In this document: one piece after another, positions 12,780-26,569 of the stretch
Layout of the letters: each line of letters begins with the position of its first letter
How positions within the stretch are numbered: the first letter of the stretch is position 1
Assembly (NCBI GenBank): GCA_963556195.1
Contig: OY744532.1
Location: forward strand, 84,723,734 to 84,787,733
Origin: Sepiola atlantica
Lineage: Eukaryota; Mollusca; Cephalopoda; Sepiida; Sepiolidae
Reading direction: 5' to 3'
Length of the DNA stretch: 64,000 bases
Notes under the pieces: model-generated
Database searches by the model: none
What the model was told of the DNA's origin: nothing
What the model saw: the letters and a program-made list of their open reading frames with translations, nothing else
Program-made: the position numbers and the translations under genes

Positions 12780-15700
12780 ACTGTGAATCGCTTATCCTAT
12801 GCTATCTTGCTAGGAGTTACAAGCTTTGGAAAGTGCTACTTGTTTACTTACTAGTTTTTTTGTCGATGAAGTTATCTCATCTCCTACTTCTGAAGAAAAT
12901 AAGTCAGACGATCTAAAGCAACACCTCAAGGTAGGATAGTAGACTTAACTTAAATGTTATAAAGTTTGATTTGAGACATACTAACATAGTTACAAAAAAT
13001 CAATTACTTTCCAAAGTTGGGCATGATGTATCACCTCAGATGTTTAGTGGTTGGGATCACTGATTCGGCCCCCCATCGACAGGAATAGTCAGTAATTTGA
13101 ATAGCTCTGTACTAGTTAGCTTGTGTTTATGACATTGGTATGCTATATTCAGAGGATGTGAAATTATAGAAAGGATTGCCTAGGTTAAAATACATGTTTA
13201 TTGAGATAGCTTGTGTTTATGACATATGTGTACTATTTCATATTTCGCCTAGTCTATATTTATAAGTCTGTTCTGTACTTTTCTTGTTAAAGTATTGTAA
13301 TATTAGCTGTAGCTATAAATATAAAGCTCTCAAAGTACCTATTGCTCTTATGTTCTATGTTGGAAACGCTTATTATATTTGTTTTGCCAAAAACGGGGTT
13401 TATAGAATAGATACAGTAGTAACACGTTATGCCCCTCCACCTAAAGATGTTTACCAATTTTCATACCCTTGGCTAGAACCAATTATACTGTTGCATGATG
13501 TTATCAGCTTTTAGAAAATAATCCCAAAATAGACTCATCATACATGTGTATCACATCTACACCAAAACACCTGATTTTCATGAATATGAATATAACATTT
13601 TCTTTTACAAAAACCTTTAAAATCGACGCATTATGTCTCATCTTACTATATGCATCTAGGAATATCGTTAAGTTAATTCTATATTTTGCATCCTACTTAC
13701 CGGATTCCAGGAGAAGAATTTATCTAGTCTGGTGGAGTATCCAGCTAACTGCTGTTATTTGAGGTAACATTATATGGAGAATGCGCACCATTTATCGTAT
13801 GAGCCAGTGTATAGTTGTGTCGAGGGGATCTTGTTTGGGCTTTGAATACTATGTTATTTTGAATATTTTGTCAGGGTTTATTTGTAGGGTGAAGTATCCT
13901 CATGTCAGGTTATCCTGACAAACCCTTGTACAGAGAGACTGAAGACACTCGAAGATGGTATCTAATAAGCAATTCAAACTTTCTAGTAGGTAATTCAAAC
14001 TCCCCTTCTATATTAGAGATGCGTGTATGTGTGTGTGACAAAAAGGTGACATTGAATGAGGCCGTTTAAGATCGAAACGGATATTAGTGTCCTAATGTAA
14101 GTGATAATAACAGATCGAGAAAATGTTTAGTTGTTAATTCAGGGTCTTAAAAATAGCGTAAGAAAGCAAATACTAATATTTATGAAATATATTTTAGTTA
14201 TTAGGCAGTTGTAGATCTCAATATTAATAAGATATTCGGCCTGTAGACAATAAACAGACGCATACTAGAACATTGACAGAGGTATGCAGTAGACGAGGAC
14301 ACATCTCCTGCATTAGTTGAAGTATGACTTTTAGCTTCACAAGTCTATTTCGCATATGTGCTCATCTATGAGTCGTGTTGATGGTGTAGACGAATTAATC
14401 CTCCAAACTATCTTGTGTGTTTGATCACGGATAGCAGCAAATCGACGAACAATACTTTTGCTCAAGTTGATCACCAGAAGCAGTTATGAAAAATAATCAA
14501 CAGTAAAAATGTAAAACTCGATCAGTTTATGTACGGAACGTGGTTCGCGTATGCTATATTAATTTGTCACTGGAATTTCTAAGTTATTTTGTGAGAATTT
14601 TATTATTGAATGTTCCTCTAACTTCTTATCCGCTTTTTTAGTATTTTGTTTTTGAATAGGTTGTTGGACTTAGAGTGCAAGTTTAGTAGGGCTTTTCGGA
14701 TTTGTTTGTTCAACTAAAAAGTAGAATATGTTGTGTTATGAATATGAATACTGCGATTGGTATTGGTGCTTTGTAACTTTTTCGCTTACATCCGGTCAAT
14801 TATTTCTTCCTATTGGCTTCTCATTTTGGGGAGTTTACCTTACTTCAATGATAGACACAGCTAAACTCTATAGATTCGACAATCACCAAGCAACCTTTTT
14901 TCAATTTTATTTCGGTATTCTACAACGCAGAGTGTCTTGTCGAATTGTGATGATCTAGACATAATTAATATTCTTCATCAGAATTCGGTCAGTAAATTCA
15001 GTCTGTCGAGCAGCAATTACAACTTTTAAACAACTTAAAATGTTATTCTTTTTTTATTTGGGATCTTATTAGCACCACCGAACCACTCTAATCGAATAAT
15101 GTAAACGTGTTATCTATTTTAGCAAAATCATAAATAACACTTTTAAAATTCCATTCTCTTACTTGCACAATGCAGCGCAAGGTGGTGGGGGTACATATGT
15201 CGTTGATTACTCTCGACCACTGACAGTACATGTATTTTCTAACCTTTTCAGTTATCAGTCTTTTTCTACCGTCAGAATAATATTTAGCTGTCCACATTTT
15301 GAGGTGTAATTCCAACAGTCTCTCACAATCCTCTATTCATATATTTTATATTATTTACTCTCATTCATATTTCAACTACCATTTTTGCTCTTTGTATATT
15401 TTACTTCATAATTAATCTTATTGGGTTTGAATACCGTGCATCACAGAGTTTCATAAAAATGATGTAATCATGAATGTTAGAAAACATTTAAAATTATGAG
15501 ATTTTAATAGTCTGATATTTTAGGCCAACTTTAAGAAACGAGGCAATAAAAGAAGCTGGGAAACTTAATGGGGCAGCAGGTTAAAAACATTTTTTAAAAA
15601 ACATCGTGTTAGTGAATTGGCTTATAAAAATGAACGATTGGCTCAGTGAATGGATTAACATGAGAATTCAAAGAAAGAACATGCAACACCTGAATTAACT

Positions 15701-16985
15701 ACCCAAAGAATGAATAAGTAGTTACCAGCAAACACAGATAATCACTCTAAACGCCTACATGTTGTAATTCGCAATAACGCTAACACTGCGAGAAGATCTC
15801 TTCAAATTCAAATTAATCTACAAGAAAGTTATACAGTAAAACATGTTAAGGCGTAAAATAATCATACGCTGTTTGACATGGCGTACAACCCAACACTAGC
15901 AACACATTATAGTTTGGATATCATACATCGTTTGCAGACAAATTATTTGCAGAATAGCTGCATCCAAATAAAATAATCCACATACGTATTTAAGATATCA
16001 GTGGCTTGAAGCATACACACCTTTACCAAACTTATCAAATTGGAGATTATATGACACTCAAACTGTGTGTCGTCAATAAGCAACAACAAAGCGGAACCAA
16101 ACCAAATTATCAGATTGTATGTGGTTTTTCAAAACGACTTTATTTTCTAAAATAAATAAAATAAAGTTCCACGCCCTCTTCTTTGCTTATTTATGTCGGC
16201 GAACGCAGATCAAACGATAGTTTTGTATTTTATATCCCACATCTAACCGAGGTTAGACACAAGGTCAAGTGTCATTTTGAAAAGAATGTGAGCGCGCTTT
16301 GGCCTACACAAAATAGCTTCAGGATATTAGCAATAAAATAACAACTTCTCGAAGCGAAGGTAAAGCATTGGAGGCTGGACCCCCTGAATCTAAACACAGC
16401 CATACCCCAGCCCGACAGAGCAGAGCCAGAAGAAACCACAACAGCTAAACCTCTGTCGAAGACGTATCCCTGAATGGTCGAGTAAGTAAAAAAATCATTA
16501 TCGACGGTAATGTAAATTTATTTTCTAAAATATGTGACACAAAAATCAGAACATAACGCGACCTCTCTTCCGCAACTTCGCCACCAACACACAGCATTTA
16601 CTAATCAAGGAAGGATTTAATGGAAGCAACAGATTTAAGCAAAGAAATACGAATAGTAAAATATATTTATTATTTTGTGTCATGTGAAAATCCATTTTTG
16701 AGTTATTTAAAAATATGCAGACACTAAAACTCACATCACTCATAATAAAATAAACGGAAGCTGGTCGTATTACTCTGATAATTTATGCCCGCGAACGTTT
16801 CCGGTTAAGATGTTGTTAAAATTCAGTTCTGAGCAAATAGGTTCTTTCCGATAAATACAAGACGTAAATAATCTATAAAATGACAAATAACATTATACGT
16901 TTCATCTTCGCCTTCGATGTCGAGTTTTAGTGAATGCGATCTTTCGCGTTTTTTTTTTATCTCTGTTTCCTGTTTTTGATTTGAT
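12780..16985. other. Unique AT-rich DNA, no gene recognised
   Basis: ORFs of 60-80 codons (13,284-13,514, 13,544-13,762, 14,728-14,958 and 15,088-15,315) show no family motif. A GC-richer patch at 16,340-16,480 sits between two 'tttattttctaaaata' copies (16,139 and 16,516) and could be a small repeat, but I cannot classify it. Confidence 0.35.
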
Positions 16986-16989
16986 GTAT

Positions 16990-16996
16990 CTCTCTG

Positions 16997-17045
<49 letters not shown>

Positions 17046-17046
17046 A
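16990..17046. repeat. (CT)n microsatellite
   Basis: A nearly pure CT tract with a few interruptions; it explains the Leu/Ser-rich ORF. Confidence 0.85.
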
Positions 17047-17287
17047 TGCAACGTTCTCTCTATGGATGTTTTACTTTCCCAAATCTCTATCCAAATATAT
17101 GTTTCATCTCATGAAGGGCGATTGTTATGTGTATGTACAGGATGCTTATGCTATCGAATTGATCAATAAAGTCATGGGCTTTTAAAAACATGAGATAGGA
17201 AAATTATATTTATTTAAACAGGAAGTTTCTAGAATTCAATACATGATATTAAAACGTTCGATTAGATAACTTGCATCAAGCATAAAT

Positions 17288-17290
17288 ATG

Positions 17291-17350
<60 letters not shown>

Positions 17351-17357
17351 CCTCAAA

Positions 17358-17416
<59 letters not shown>

Positions 17417-17532
17417 CATAAAAATATTACAGCATTACGTCCATCAACCAACGTTTTGATACAACCATATTTTTATCAAAGAGTTAATAAAAGTAAAAAC
17501 CAAACAAAAACATATTTGAAGTTGATCAATTA

Positions 17533-17602
<70 letters not shown>

Positions 17603-17623
17603 GTGTGTGTGTGTGTCTGTATG

Positions 17624-17654
<31 letters not shown>

Positions 17655-17655
17655 T
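17288..17655. repeat. Cluster of (TA)n arrays
   Basis: TA runs at 17,290-17,346, 17,360-17,414, 17,537-17,600 and 17,626-17,655, with a short (TG)n at 17,603-17,617. The last array is contiguous with the 3' tail of the minus-strand SINE that follows. Confidence 0.9.
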
Positions 17656-17984
17656 TATTTAATACGTACATAAAAGTAATCCATGGACACGTGTTTCTGG
17701 CTCACATCCGTCATCAGCATGGCTTACTTACACAGAGATCGAACATTCGATATTGATGTCTATAGTCCAGTATTTTACCATCGGACCAAGACGCTCTATC
17801 TAGAAATATGTACGATTTTTATCACCTAAATATCTAATGTATTTTTATGTAATTATTTTTATTGGTGATTGCAGCGTTCGTTGTTTTTTGCTTACTAGTA
17901 GTTCGATTGTCTCACTTCCTAAGTGATTGAAATGCAGAAAATTGCATTATTAGTTGCCCTTAACTTTATAAGACGTATTTTTCG

Positions 17985-17990
<6 letters not shown>
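17656..17990 (-). repeat. tRNA-derived SINE, copy 1 of 3 in the window
   Basis: Read on the minus strand, a tRNA-like head spans about 17,805-17,727: A-box TGGTCCGATGG and B-box GTTCGATCTC. It is followed by a conserved body with 'ctgatgacgg', 'gtgagccaga' and 'gtccatggatta', then 'tacgtattaaata' running straight into (TA)n. A further shared segment lies 5' of the head (about 17,815-17,990, including 'tcacttcctaagtgat' and 'ataagacgta' on the plus strand). It also ends in (TA)n and is conserved at 53.9-54.2 kb, so the mobile or duplicated unit is longer than the SINE itself. Confidence 0.65.

Positions 17991-18041
<51 letters not shown>
17990..18041. repeat. (TA)n array
   Basis: Uninterrupted TA run bordering the SINE-containing unit. 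Confidence 0.9.
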
Positions 18042-18043
<2 letters not shown>

Positions 18044-19920
18044 TCCATAAGATAAATGGAAACAACTCCAGCAATTGAATGAATTAATAGATGTTACAAT
18101 GGCAGTAGATACACAAATGTAATAGAAAAAACGGGAGCATTACTCTTATAGTCGAATAAAACATACATATATATAAAAACTGAAATGTATATCTAGAGTA
18201 GTGTAATACTATATTGGTTTGGTAAAAAGAACATTAGTTGTGTACATTAGGATTTCCCGGATATAACTAAAAATATCCTAAATGTATGAATAAACTTTTG
18301 TAAGCTAATAATATTTGTCTAAAAATATGTGAATATAAGTATGTGTATGAATTGAATAATAATTAAGAACATCAAGGAAATACAAGTTGAAAATTAAAAT
18401 TCACAAGGTATATTGAGAATATTTAAATAAAAACATTCATTTGCAATTTAAATTTTAAATTATAAACAGCAACATAAAATTGTAACTTAAACTTATAAAA
18501 CTGTATTCTATTCAGAAAAATTCAGAAAAATGTTTCTTAAAAAAATTCTGAATTGTTTTTAGAATTAAAATGTTATAAAGAGTTATTATTAGATTACATG
18601 AATAAATACATAGTAAATACAAGGAAATGATAGTTTGCTTAAAGCATTGCTAGTAAACAAGTAAATATGAAAGTGAGAATTCCGAGGCAGAAGCAATGCA
18701 ATATATAGTTTATAATATCATCAATTGTATGCCATAAATAATAACAACAACAGATCATTACAAAAACTAAATAATTAAGTAAATGGATGGAAAGTTCTTA
18801 AACTAATCGGGTAACTATTTAGCTAGAACTTAAGATCTTAATAGAACCAAGATATAAAAGAGATGGAGGAAATTAATATTGTGATAAGAACATTTTTATA
18901 TTTCTAATATGTGGAGGTCACATAATAGAGTAATGATAAAACTGTAGACTTACACATCTTAAATATAAGTGTTAATATATCACATTGTTAATCACTATTG
19001 CAACCCCATAATTTTCGTATAACATTGTAAAAGAAGAATTTCATATAAAATGGCTTAATAATCAAAGTAATAAGTTTACTAGTCAGAGAAAAATAATAAA
19101 TACCTAGATTTTAATTATAAAAAGTGTATCATTATATAAGTTTATTATAATATTGTAATATACATAGATACATATTAAATATCTATAAAAAAGACACAAG
19201 TGATTAAATACATAAAACAATTGAAAAACATACACAACCAAATCAATGAAAAAATGAAAATAAATATATTAATAAGAGCCATAAATACAAAGAACCATCA
19301 AGCCAAGTGTCAGGAGGTAGATATAGTAGAGAAGAATTGATGCAATATTCACAGAACAGCAGCTATCTACTGTGTTAAAAACATAACTTAACTTAAACAA
19401 AAAAATATGTTGCGAAACTGTGGGGATGTACGACGACCAGTTCTATGAGTAATGCACTTTAAAGTTGTTCTAGAGTTCATGCATGCAACTAGACAATACC
19501 TCGTCCTTATTATTTAACAACATACCCTTGTGCTAATGGATAAAAGAGACTAATCATTACGCAATCACAATACTTGTCTAAAGGGTTGTAATAAATTGCC
19601 ACTTAAGTTTAAAAGAAATAGTATTACCTTTTGGATCCAAAAATGTGAATTTAGACAGATGTTGATTATTAAAGGTATAAACATAGTTCGACATCATATT
19701 TTAAAACCAACCAGTCCTTCAGCGTATGTAAACCGCCTCTTTAGCAAGCGAGTGTATTATTGTCGATCTATTACTGTTATTAACTTCATTCCCATGTGTA
19801 TTATCAGTATTAATAGTACAATTCCCACCAGAGTAATTATATTCTATTTAATGTTATGTTTATGGCCCTGTATTACAATAAAAGTAGTGAAACGCGTAAA
19901 GCTCAGTATGTACACAAACA
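18042..19920. other. Very AT-rich unique DNA, no feature recognised
   Basis: A-rich on the plus strand, without coding potential, tandem structure or recognisable TE protein. Confidence 0.4.
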
Positions 19921-19922
19921 CA

Positions 19923-19926
19923 CACG

Positions 19927-19992
<66 letters not shown>
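19923..19992. repeat. (TA)n array
   Basis: TA run immediately outside the left arm of the inverted-repeat element. Confidence 0.9.
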
Positions 19993-19998
<6 letters not shown>

Positions 19999-20590
19999 AA
20001 AATAAAAATGGAATAAAGAATAAGCAATTCAACAACTAACAAAAATAACTCAAAAACTCATGTTGTAAAGTTCCACCGAGATATTTCGGCCGTAGATACG
20101 ACCATTTTCGAAAAAAAAAGAGAGAGAGAAGAAATCAGTGCTTAGATATCGCCTGATTTTTTTCTCTCTCTTTTTTTTCTTCTTTAATAGTTTTTGACAA
20201 CAACATGTCAGTTTACCGTTTCTCACGTTCGCTCTCGCTTTCTCTTCTTCGTTTCGTCTTCTTCAACTAACGTTCTAAAGATACTGGTTGATTGGTATCA
20301 CTTTCTTCTTCTTCTTCCTCTTCTTCATCTTTTTCTTTCTCTTTTCATAACATTCCTCGCATTCCTTTTTCTCCCCGTTTTGTTGTTCTCTGTACGTGAC
20401 ATTTTCTTCCAATCGCATTCTCTGTATAAATTTGAAAACTTTTCCGTTTTGAAATAAAGTTTATTAACTGATTGAAAATGGTCGTATCTACGGCCGAAAT
20501 ATCTCGGTGGAACTTTACAACATGAGTTTTTGAGTTATTTTTGTTAGTTGTTGAATTGCTTATTCTTTATTCCATTTTTATTTTTACATA
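19993..20590. mobile_element. Foldback element with perfect 117-bp inverted arms
   Basis: Left arm 19,993-20,109 and right arm 20,474-20,590 are exact reverse complements by manual comparison. The 364-bp spacer is strongly pyrimidine-rich on the plus strand and ends in 'gaaataaag', like a PLE-type 3' untranslated region. The arm contains 'ggtcgtatctacggccgaaatatc', which looks like a hammerhead stem II plus GAAA with a palindromic ATAT stem III, although the CTGANGA box is decayed (TTGAAAA). A nested hairpin (about 20,108-20,183) folds inside the left end. Alternatives are a MITE or foldback transposon, or an inverted PLE terminal repeat. No ORF is credible. Confidence 0.75.
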
Positions 20591-20619
20591 TTGTCTGAAA
20601 CATTGTTTCTTTCTTTTTC

Positions 20620-20622
<3 letters not shown>

Positions 20623-20716
<94 letters not shown>

Positions 20717-20837
20717 GAAAAGTCACACTTGGAAGCGTTGATGAAACTGCAATAATAAGGAGAATGTGTTGAAAAATATTTTTAAAACCTCCACAACGCA
20801 TTTATTTACGTTTTCTAAAATATTATTTTAAAATTTA

Positions 20838-20890
<53 letters not shown>
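20623..20890. repeat. Two (TA)n arrays
   Basis: TA runs at about 20,623-20,714 and 20,840-20,890. The first lies about 30 bp outside the right foldback arm. Confidence 0.9.
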
Positions 20891-20892
<2 letters not shown>

Positions 20893-20919
20893 ATTAATTT
20901 ATTTATATATATATATTAA

Positions 20920-23365
20920 TGGGTTCTTGTAAGGAATGTATATGTATACTCCTTACAGTTCTTGAACCGAAAATTACTAATTCCAAGCTCAATGAATTTG
21001 TGTTACAAAATTCAGAGCATATATATTATATTGATTCAATTCAAAAGAACATGCAAAGAGCAACCAAAAGTTGCAATTTCATTAGTTCCTTCAATTCTTT
21101 ATTTCGGTGGACATTTACTATATCCATTTTCATCTTACATACGAAAACCTCCTTCAATTTTCTATATCAATTCATTTGTATTCCTACACATGTTTGCTGG
21201 CAGATTCGACATAAATTATAGTTCGGTAGTCTGTCTGCTAATCTTCAGGAACTGACGGAAATATTTAGTGAAGTTGTAGAAACAACTTGTGGTATAAAAA
21301 AGAACTAAGAAAAAACGCAGACGACAAAAACACAGAAGACAAAAACACAGAGGAAAAAACTTAAGAGATTGTAAAAAACGTTGAGGAGATTTTTTTTTAA
21401 TTGAAAGTTCTGCTAAACGTTTGTTAATTTTATAGTGTATGGAAATAAACTCACGTGAAGAAAATTCTGCAAAAACAAATGTAACCCTCCCTAAAAGACA
21501 CAAATATTTAGAACACGGAAGCAGTCCCTCCTACGTTGATTTCAATTAAAACTAAACAGAGCCAAGGTCCCAACCATGCATATTATGGTGCAAAGGGTCA
21601 TAATCCTACTTTTAAAATTTTCTGTTTACTTCCCTTAGATTATAACTTACTATGAATAAATTTTGGCTGGACTAAAAACTCTTAAAACTTTATATTAAAA
21701 AACACGAAATGTGGTAACAGTTTCAACTAAGTATATGAATGTGTTCCAATTACAAACCGCTAACAAAAAGCCCAGATGAATTCAAAGTAATTAATAGCGT
21801 ATTTCTCTAAAAAATATGGCTTATTAAATGTCTTTGCGCGTTTACGTTCTCAAATTCCCTAAAGCCACAGAACTACACCCATTATGAGTTGAAATAAAGG
21901 AAAACATAACTTTTCATTTATCTGTATATAGAGCGCTAATTAAATCATAATTTTACTATCCCTACTGATATTATTACACCTATCCAATGACTCTTTTTCC
22001 TAACAGTCGATTGGTTAACAACTAAGCGACATAGATCCTTAAGACCTTCACAGTTTCTCAACCTTACTGCAACTCTGTGGACGGTCATCCGATGTACGTT
22101 TAGAAGCTTGGCTTTTTGTAATCAGCTTGGAGGAGAGTAGATAGCTTATTATGTGTGTTTACATTCTAGTATAGAACTGTTTACAGCTAATGATTATCAA
22201 GGGAAACGGATGCATTTTAATTAGTGTAACTTACGGTTAAAGTTTATTCAAAATATATAAAGAATGAAAGAAAGCCCGGAATATTAAGAACTCTTAAAAC
22301 GTGTTTGTATCACAACACAAACTATTATGATTTATAATAAAATTAATTAAAACAATGATGCCAGTTTTTACATCATTATGAAGCGAAAACAAATTCCATG
22401 GGTATTACTTGTTTCAGTATCTGAGAATCCCAAGATGGATATTGTAAGTATGTTTTGAAATTCTACAAATCTAAGTGTTTTACATGTTTGTGTCTGTGAC
22501 CTATGTCATAGTCACCGGGGGCTTGCTTAATCGCATGTCACAACGGTAATCTACTGAGAATATTTTAATTAAAATGCCTGCTGTATTACGTAACAACAGG
22601 ATATCGTATTCGTAGTCTCAACTAAATTTACCTAGTATTTTCTTTTCTTATTTAGCTGTAAATTTACGCTGATAATCTTAAGGCGTTACTTTATTACTAA
22701 CTATATATTACTTATATAGAGAAATACAAAGGTTGTAACATTTGTTCAGATTATAGACATAATAGTTCACACTTTCCTGAGATTAATACCTCCTATATCT
22801 ACAATATAAATAAATATGTGAATTTAACATTTATAACATTTATTTAGTTTTATAAGTGAAAAGAGGCAACAGTCAGACATTGTGTTATCGTCCGAAACAA
22901 GCAACATGCTCATCCTGGTTGAACTGACAGTACTTTATAAAAGCCTGGTAAAACAAAACAACACCAATACACAATACAGAAGTACGAAGACTTAACAACC
23001 GAGATGAGACCCGTGAAGGTTATAGTGTTATTTTCGAACTGTAGAAATTACAGCACCGAGTTTCCTTGCAGGTTCTCTGTGTCAGTTCCTAGGTATGCTT
23101 TAAATTAAAGTCTGAAAAAGAGTTGCAGCCAGCAAACGCCTACTAGAGATAACCGAACAATGTGCAATTAAGTTATAGGCAAAAAAGGATATCACATCGT
23201 GATATAATAGCAAATGTCCACTGTGAAGTTATCTCTGTGAGAAAAGTATTTTTTTCATTTTATTTAAACAAAAATATATTTATTTATTCATCATTTTATT
23301 TTATTTTATTTTATTTATTTATTATTTTTCTCTTTCGATAAGAAAACGTTTAAACGCAACGAAGA
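20920..23365. other. Mostly unique DNA, no gene recognised
   Basis: Overlapping ORFs of about 100 codons at 20,919-21,255 show no family motif. A 'tataaaagcc' box at about 22,938 followed by a GC-richer stretch could be a promoter or a decayed LTR, but there is no supporting ORF. A (TTTTA)n tract lies at 23,278-23,330. Confidence 0.3.
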
Positions 23366-23450
23366 CATGAGTTGCCTAGCCGTCAAACAACACATGAAAC
23401 ACTGAGCCGTTAAATGACACCTGAGACGCTAAGCCGTTAAATACTGTGTT
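23366..23450. repeat. Three-unit 27-28-bp minisatellite
   Basis: Three successive units share a 'ga-act-gagccgttaaat' pattern ('gttgcctagccgtcaaac', 'acactgagccgttaaatg', 'acgctaagccgttaaata'). Confidence 0.6.
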
Positions 23451-23582
23451 GTTTTGATTACATTGGACATTTACTTGGATTGTAATGCAATTCATATAAT
23501 TTGCCTCACATCAGTGAGGGACGCTGATACGCAAATAAGCTGTCGAGAAAAAGGCCTCGAAACGGTCCGTGAATAAACATAA

Positions 23583-23587
<5 letters not shown>

Positions 23588-23681
<94 letters not shown>

Positions 23682-23682
23682 C
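23588..23682. repeat. (TA)n array
   Basis: Near-pure TA run with a single 'tac' interruption. Confidence 0.9.
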
Positions 23683-23724
23683 TTACGAGGTAAACTGTTT
23701 CATTTCAAACAATAATATATTCTG

Positions 23725-23960
23725 TTTATGAATTGAAGACTTCTTTCCAGTTATGGCAGATGGAACGAGAGCATGCTACCCCCGTGGATTAAATAAAGGG
23801 TTCTGTTCGAAATTCCGTCCAGATTCTCGATTTCGACGAAGAGATTCCCGAGTTCGACAAGGTACACCTAAAGAAGATCGGAGGTGACATCGGCCGAAAC
23901 GTTGTGATAAAAAACACCCAAGATGAGAACAGTAGTCCGAATATACTAAATTCTACAAAT
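23725..23960 (+). repeat. Dispersed repeat with hammerhead-like core, best preserved copy
   Basis: About 235 bp aligns with 26,210-26,460 and, more weakly, with 372-610. It contains a possible pol III A-box (tggcagatgg) and B-box (gttcgaaattcc), then 'gagattcccgagttcgacaagg'. The tail is a CTGAAGA-type box (here CTAAAGA, about 23,866), a potential stem (atcgg...cggcc), then GAAACGTT, where ACGT is palindromic. It ends in 'gatgagaacagtagtccgaa'. The CTGANGA...GAAA order fits a hammerhead core in which position 7 is free; the G-to-A change in the first box would probably abolish cleavage. Retrozyme or PLE origin is inferred. Confidence 0.6.
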
Positions 23961-24429
23961 AATATATTCTGTTCTCCACTCGCTTCATAGCGATTTTATG
24001 CAACTGTACAGGTAGTTAGTTTCATTCTATATAATTTATGTCGTTGATAGCGCATATTATGAACCTATGTAAAAAATTCGATTTATTAAGTAATTTACTG
24101 TCCCACTCGTCATTTTAATAGTTGTTACAATGTTTCTTTTTGTTTCTTCTCAAGAAAATAAAAAATCTGCACCCCTCGGATACATTGCACGTGCGTTCAT
24201 AGTGATGAGAACACAATAGCGGCCAACCATCTGCAAATGTCAACAAAGACGCGTCTGTGTGATTTGAAGAAGATAATACAATAGTTTGTTCTGTCTTCAA
24301 CCTAACAGATCCGTCTGGGTGATGTTCGTTTGTTGAATTCGACGTTTCCATGAGGAAAACACGTAATTAGTTGTCAAGTATCTTGAAAAGAAAAAAAAAC
24401 GAATATGAATAAATATTAAGCATTAATAT

Positions 24430-25150
<721 letters not shown>

Positions 25151-25159
25151 TAATAGAAT

Positions 25160-25809
25160 ATCCGCCCCAGGACGAGTATAGGCAATACATATATCATTGT
25201 TTTAAAATCTTAATGTTTTTTGTTTTTTTAATGAGTATGGTACGATTTTGCACTCACCCCTTCAATTGTAAAGTTTATAAAAAAGAAATATAAATATGCC
25301 AACGTGACTCATCCTGTTGCCTTGAATACATATTCCATGAATCATAATAAGTTCAACAGTGTAGGATTATACCAATAGCATGCAATTATTGACGCTCATG
25401 CACACACACCGCTCCTTTTAAAAATGTATTACTTAATATAACGTAAATATTTATATAGATCATTTTTTTTACTTATTTCTTTTCTAAAATATTTGAAAAA
25501 GTTTTGAAGAGCGGGCTCTTATTATGGAGGTGCAAATCTCTACACGGAAAGGTTTAGAAAGAAAATAATGTGCCCATGTTACTCACCGGCTTGCAAAGAA
25601 TACATATATGTTTCACAATTGATGATAATTTGTTCATTAGTTAAAGAGTTCCACTTTTATGACGAAATATACTTCCTTAATTAATATATATATATGCATC
25701 TTCTTAATGTAATTATTTACAAAAGCAATAATGTGTCAATGTGACTCATCGTGTTTCCTAGAATATATATTCCAAAATTCATAATGATACATTCATCTGG
25801 TTAGGAGAT

Positions 25810-25810
<1 letters not shown>
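25160..25810. repeat. Degenerate satellite family B, cluster 1
   Basis: Recurring phrase 'aataatgtgcccatgttactcacc ... cctagaatatatattcc ... aattcataatgat' at about 25,285-25,350, 25,565-25,630 and 25,725-25,800. The same phrase recurs at 31.3-32.1 kb. Units of about 150 bp are heavily diverged and interrupted by (TA)n. Confidence 0.55.
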
Positions 25811-25811
<1 letters not shown>

Positions 25812-25881
<70 letters not shown>

Positions 25882-25883
25882 GC
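25812..25883. repeat. (TA)n(GA)n microsatellite
   Basis: TA run to 25,870, then GAGAGA. Confidence 0.9.
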
Positions 25884-26189
25884 TTCATCTACCCTTATTG
25901 GATGAAGTAAAAAGTATAGATAGAGAAGAACGGTGGAGAGTAAGACGACTCACAGAAGCAGAACATATGTAAGGCGACAATGACTTACTAAGCAGGCCTA
26001 GTATCGAATTCAATACAATATAGGAATCTATAATTATAAATAATAGATAAGTAGTGATTTATAGCGATAAGTAGTTTGATCAAAAACAAGTATACGTTTA
26101 ACGCTTCCAAAATTCATACTAGAATTGTCCGCAATAGATGGATATATTATCACGTACAATAAAGTTCTTAGTAACAGCAATCTTGAAGG

Positions 26190-26460
26190 TTGAAGGTTCA
26201 ATCCTCAATGCGGGCGATACGAAGAATTGCGAATTACTGAAGACTTCTTCCCAGCCATGGCAGATGGAGCGAGATCATGCTACTTACGTGGATTTAATAA
26301 AGGGTTCCGTTCGAAATTCCGTCCAGATTGCAGAGTTCGACAGAAGAATTCCCCAGTTCGACAAGGTACACCTGAAGAAGGTCACATTGTGATAAAAACA
26401 CCCAAGATGAGAACAGCAGTCCGAATATACCAAAGTCTACAAATTATCAACCGTCATCTA
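26190..26460 (+). repeat. Dispersed repeat, third copy, with tRNA-like B-box at its head
   Basis: Begins with GGTTCAATCC (a pol III B-box sequence, about 26,197) and continues with the same body as 23,725-23,960. CTGAAGA is intact here, but 'aaggtcacattgtgataa' shows that the stem II distal arm and GAAAC are deleted. It ends in 'gatgagaacagcagtccgaa'. The ORFs over it (84 and 119 codons) are not genes. Confidence 0.6.
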
Positions 26461-26478
26461 AAAACATCCGACCCCCCT

Positions 26479-26491
26479 CACACACACACAT

Positions 26492-26567
<76 letters not shown>
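26479..26567. repeat. (CA)n(TA)n microsatellite
   Basis: CA-rich run followed by a long pure TA run. Confidence 0.9.

Positions 26568-26569
<2 letters not shown>

Noticed and set aside
12469..12780. 103-codon Asn/Pro-rich ORF
   Set aside because: Direct translation of degenerate CCCTAA repeat.
21890..22140. Possible mariner/Tc1 helix-turn-helix remnant on the minus strand (SKLITKSQASKRTSDD)
   Set aside because: Too short and no flanking catalytic motifs or TIRs could be found.
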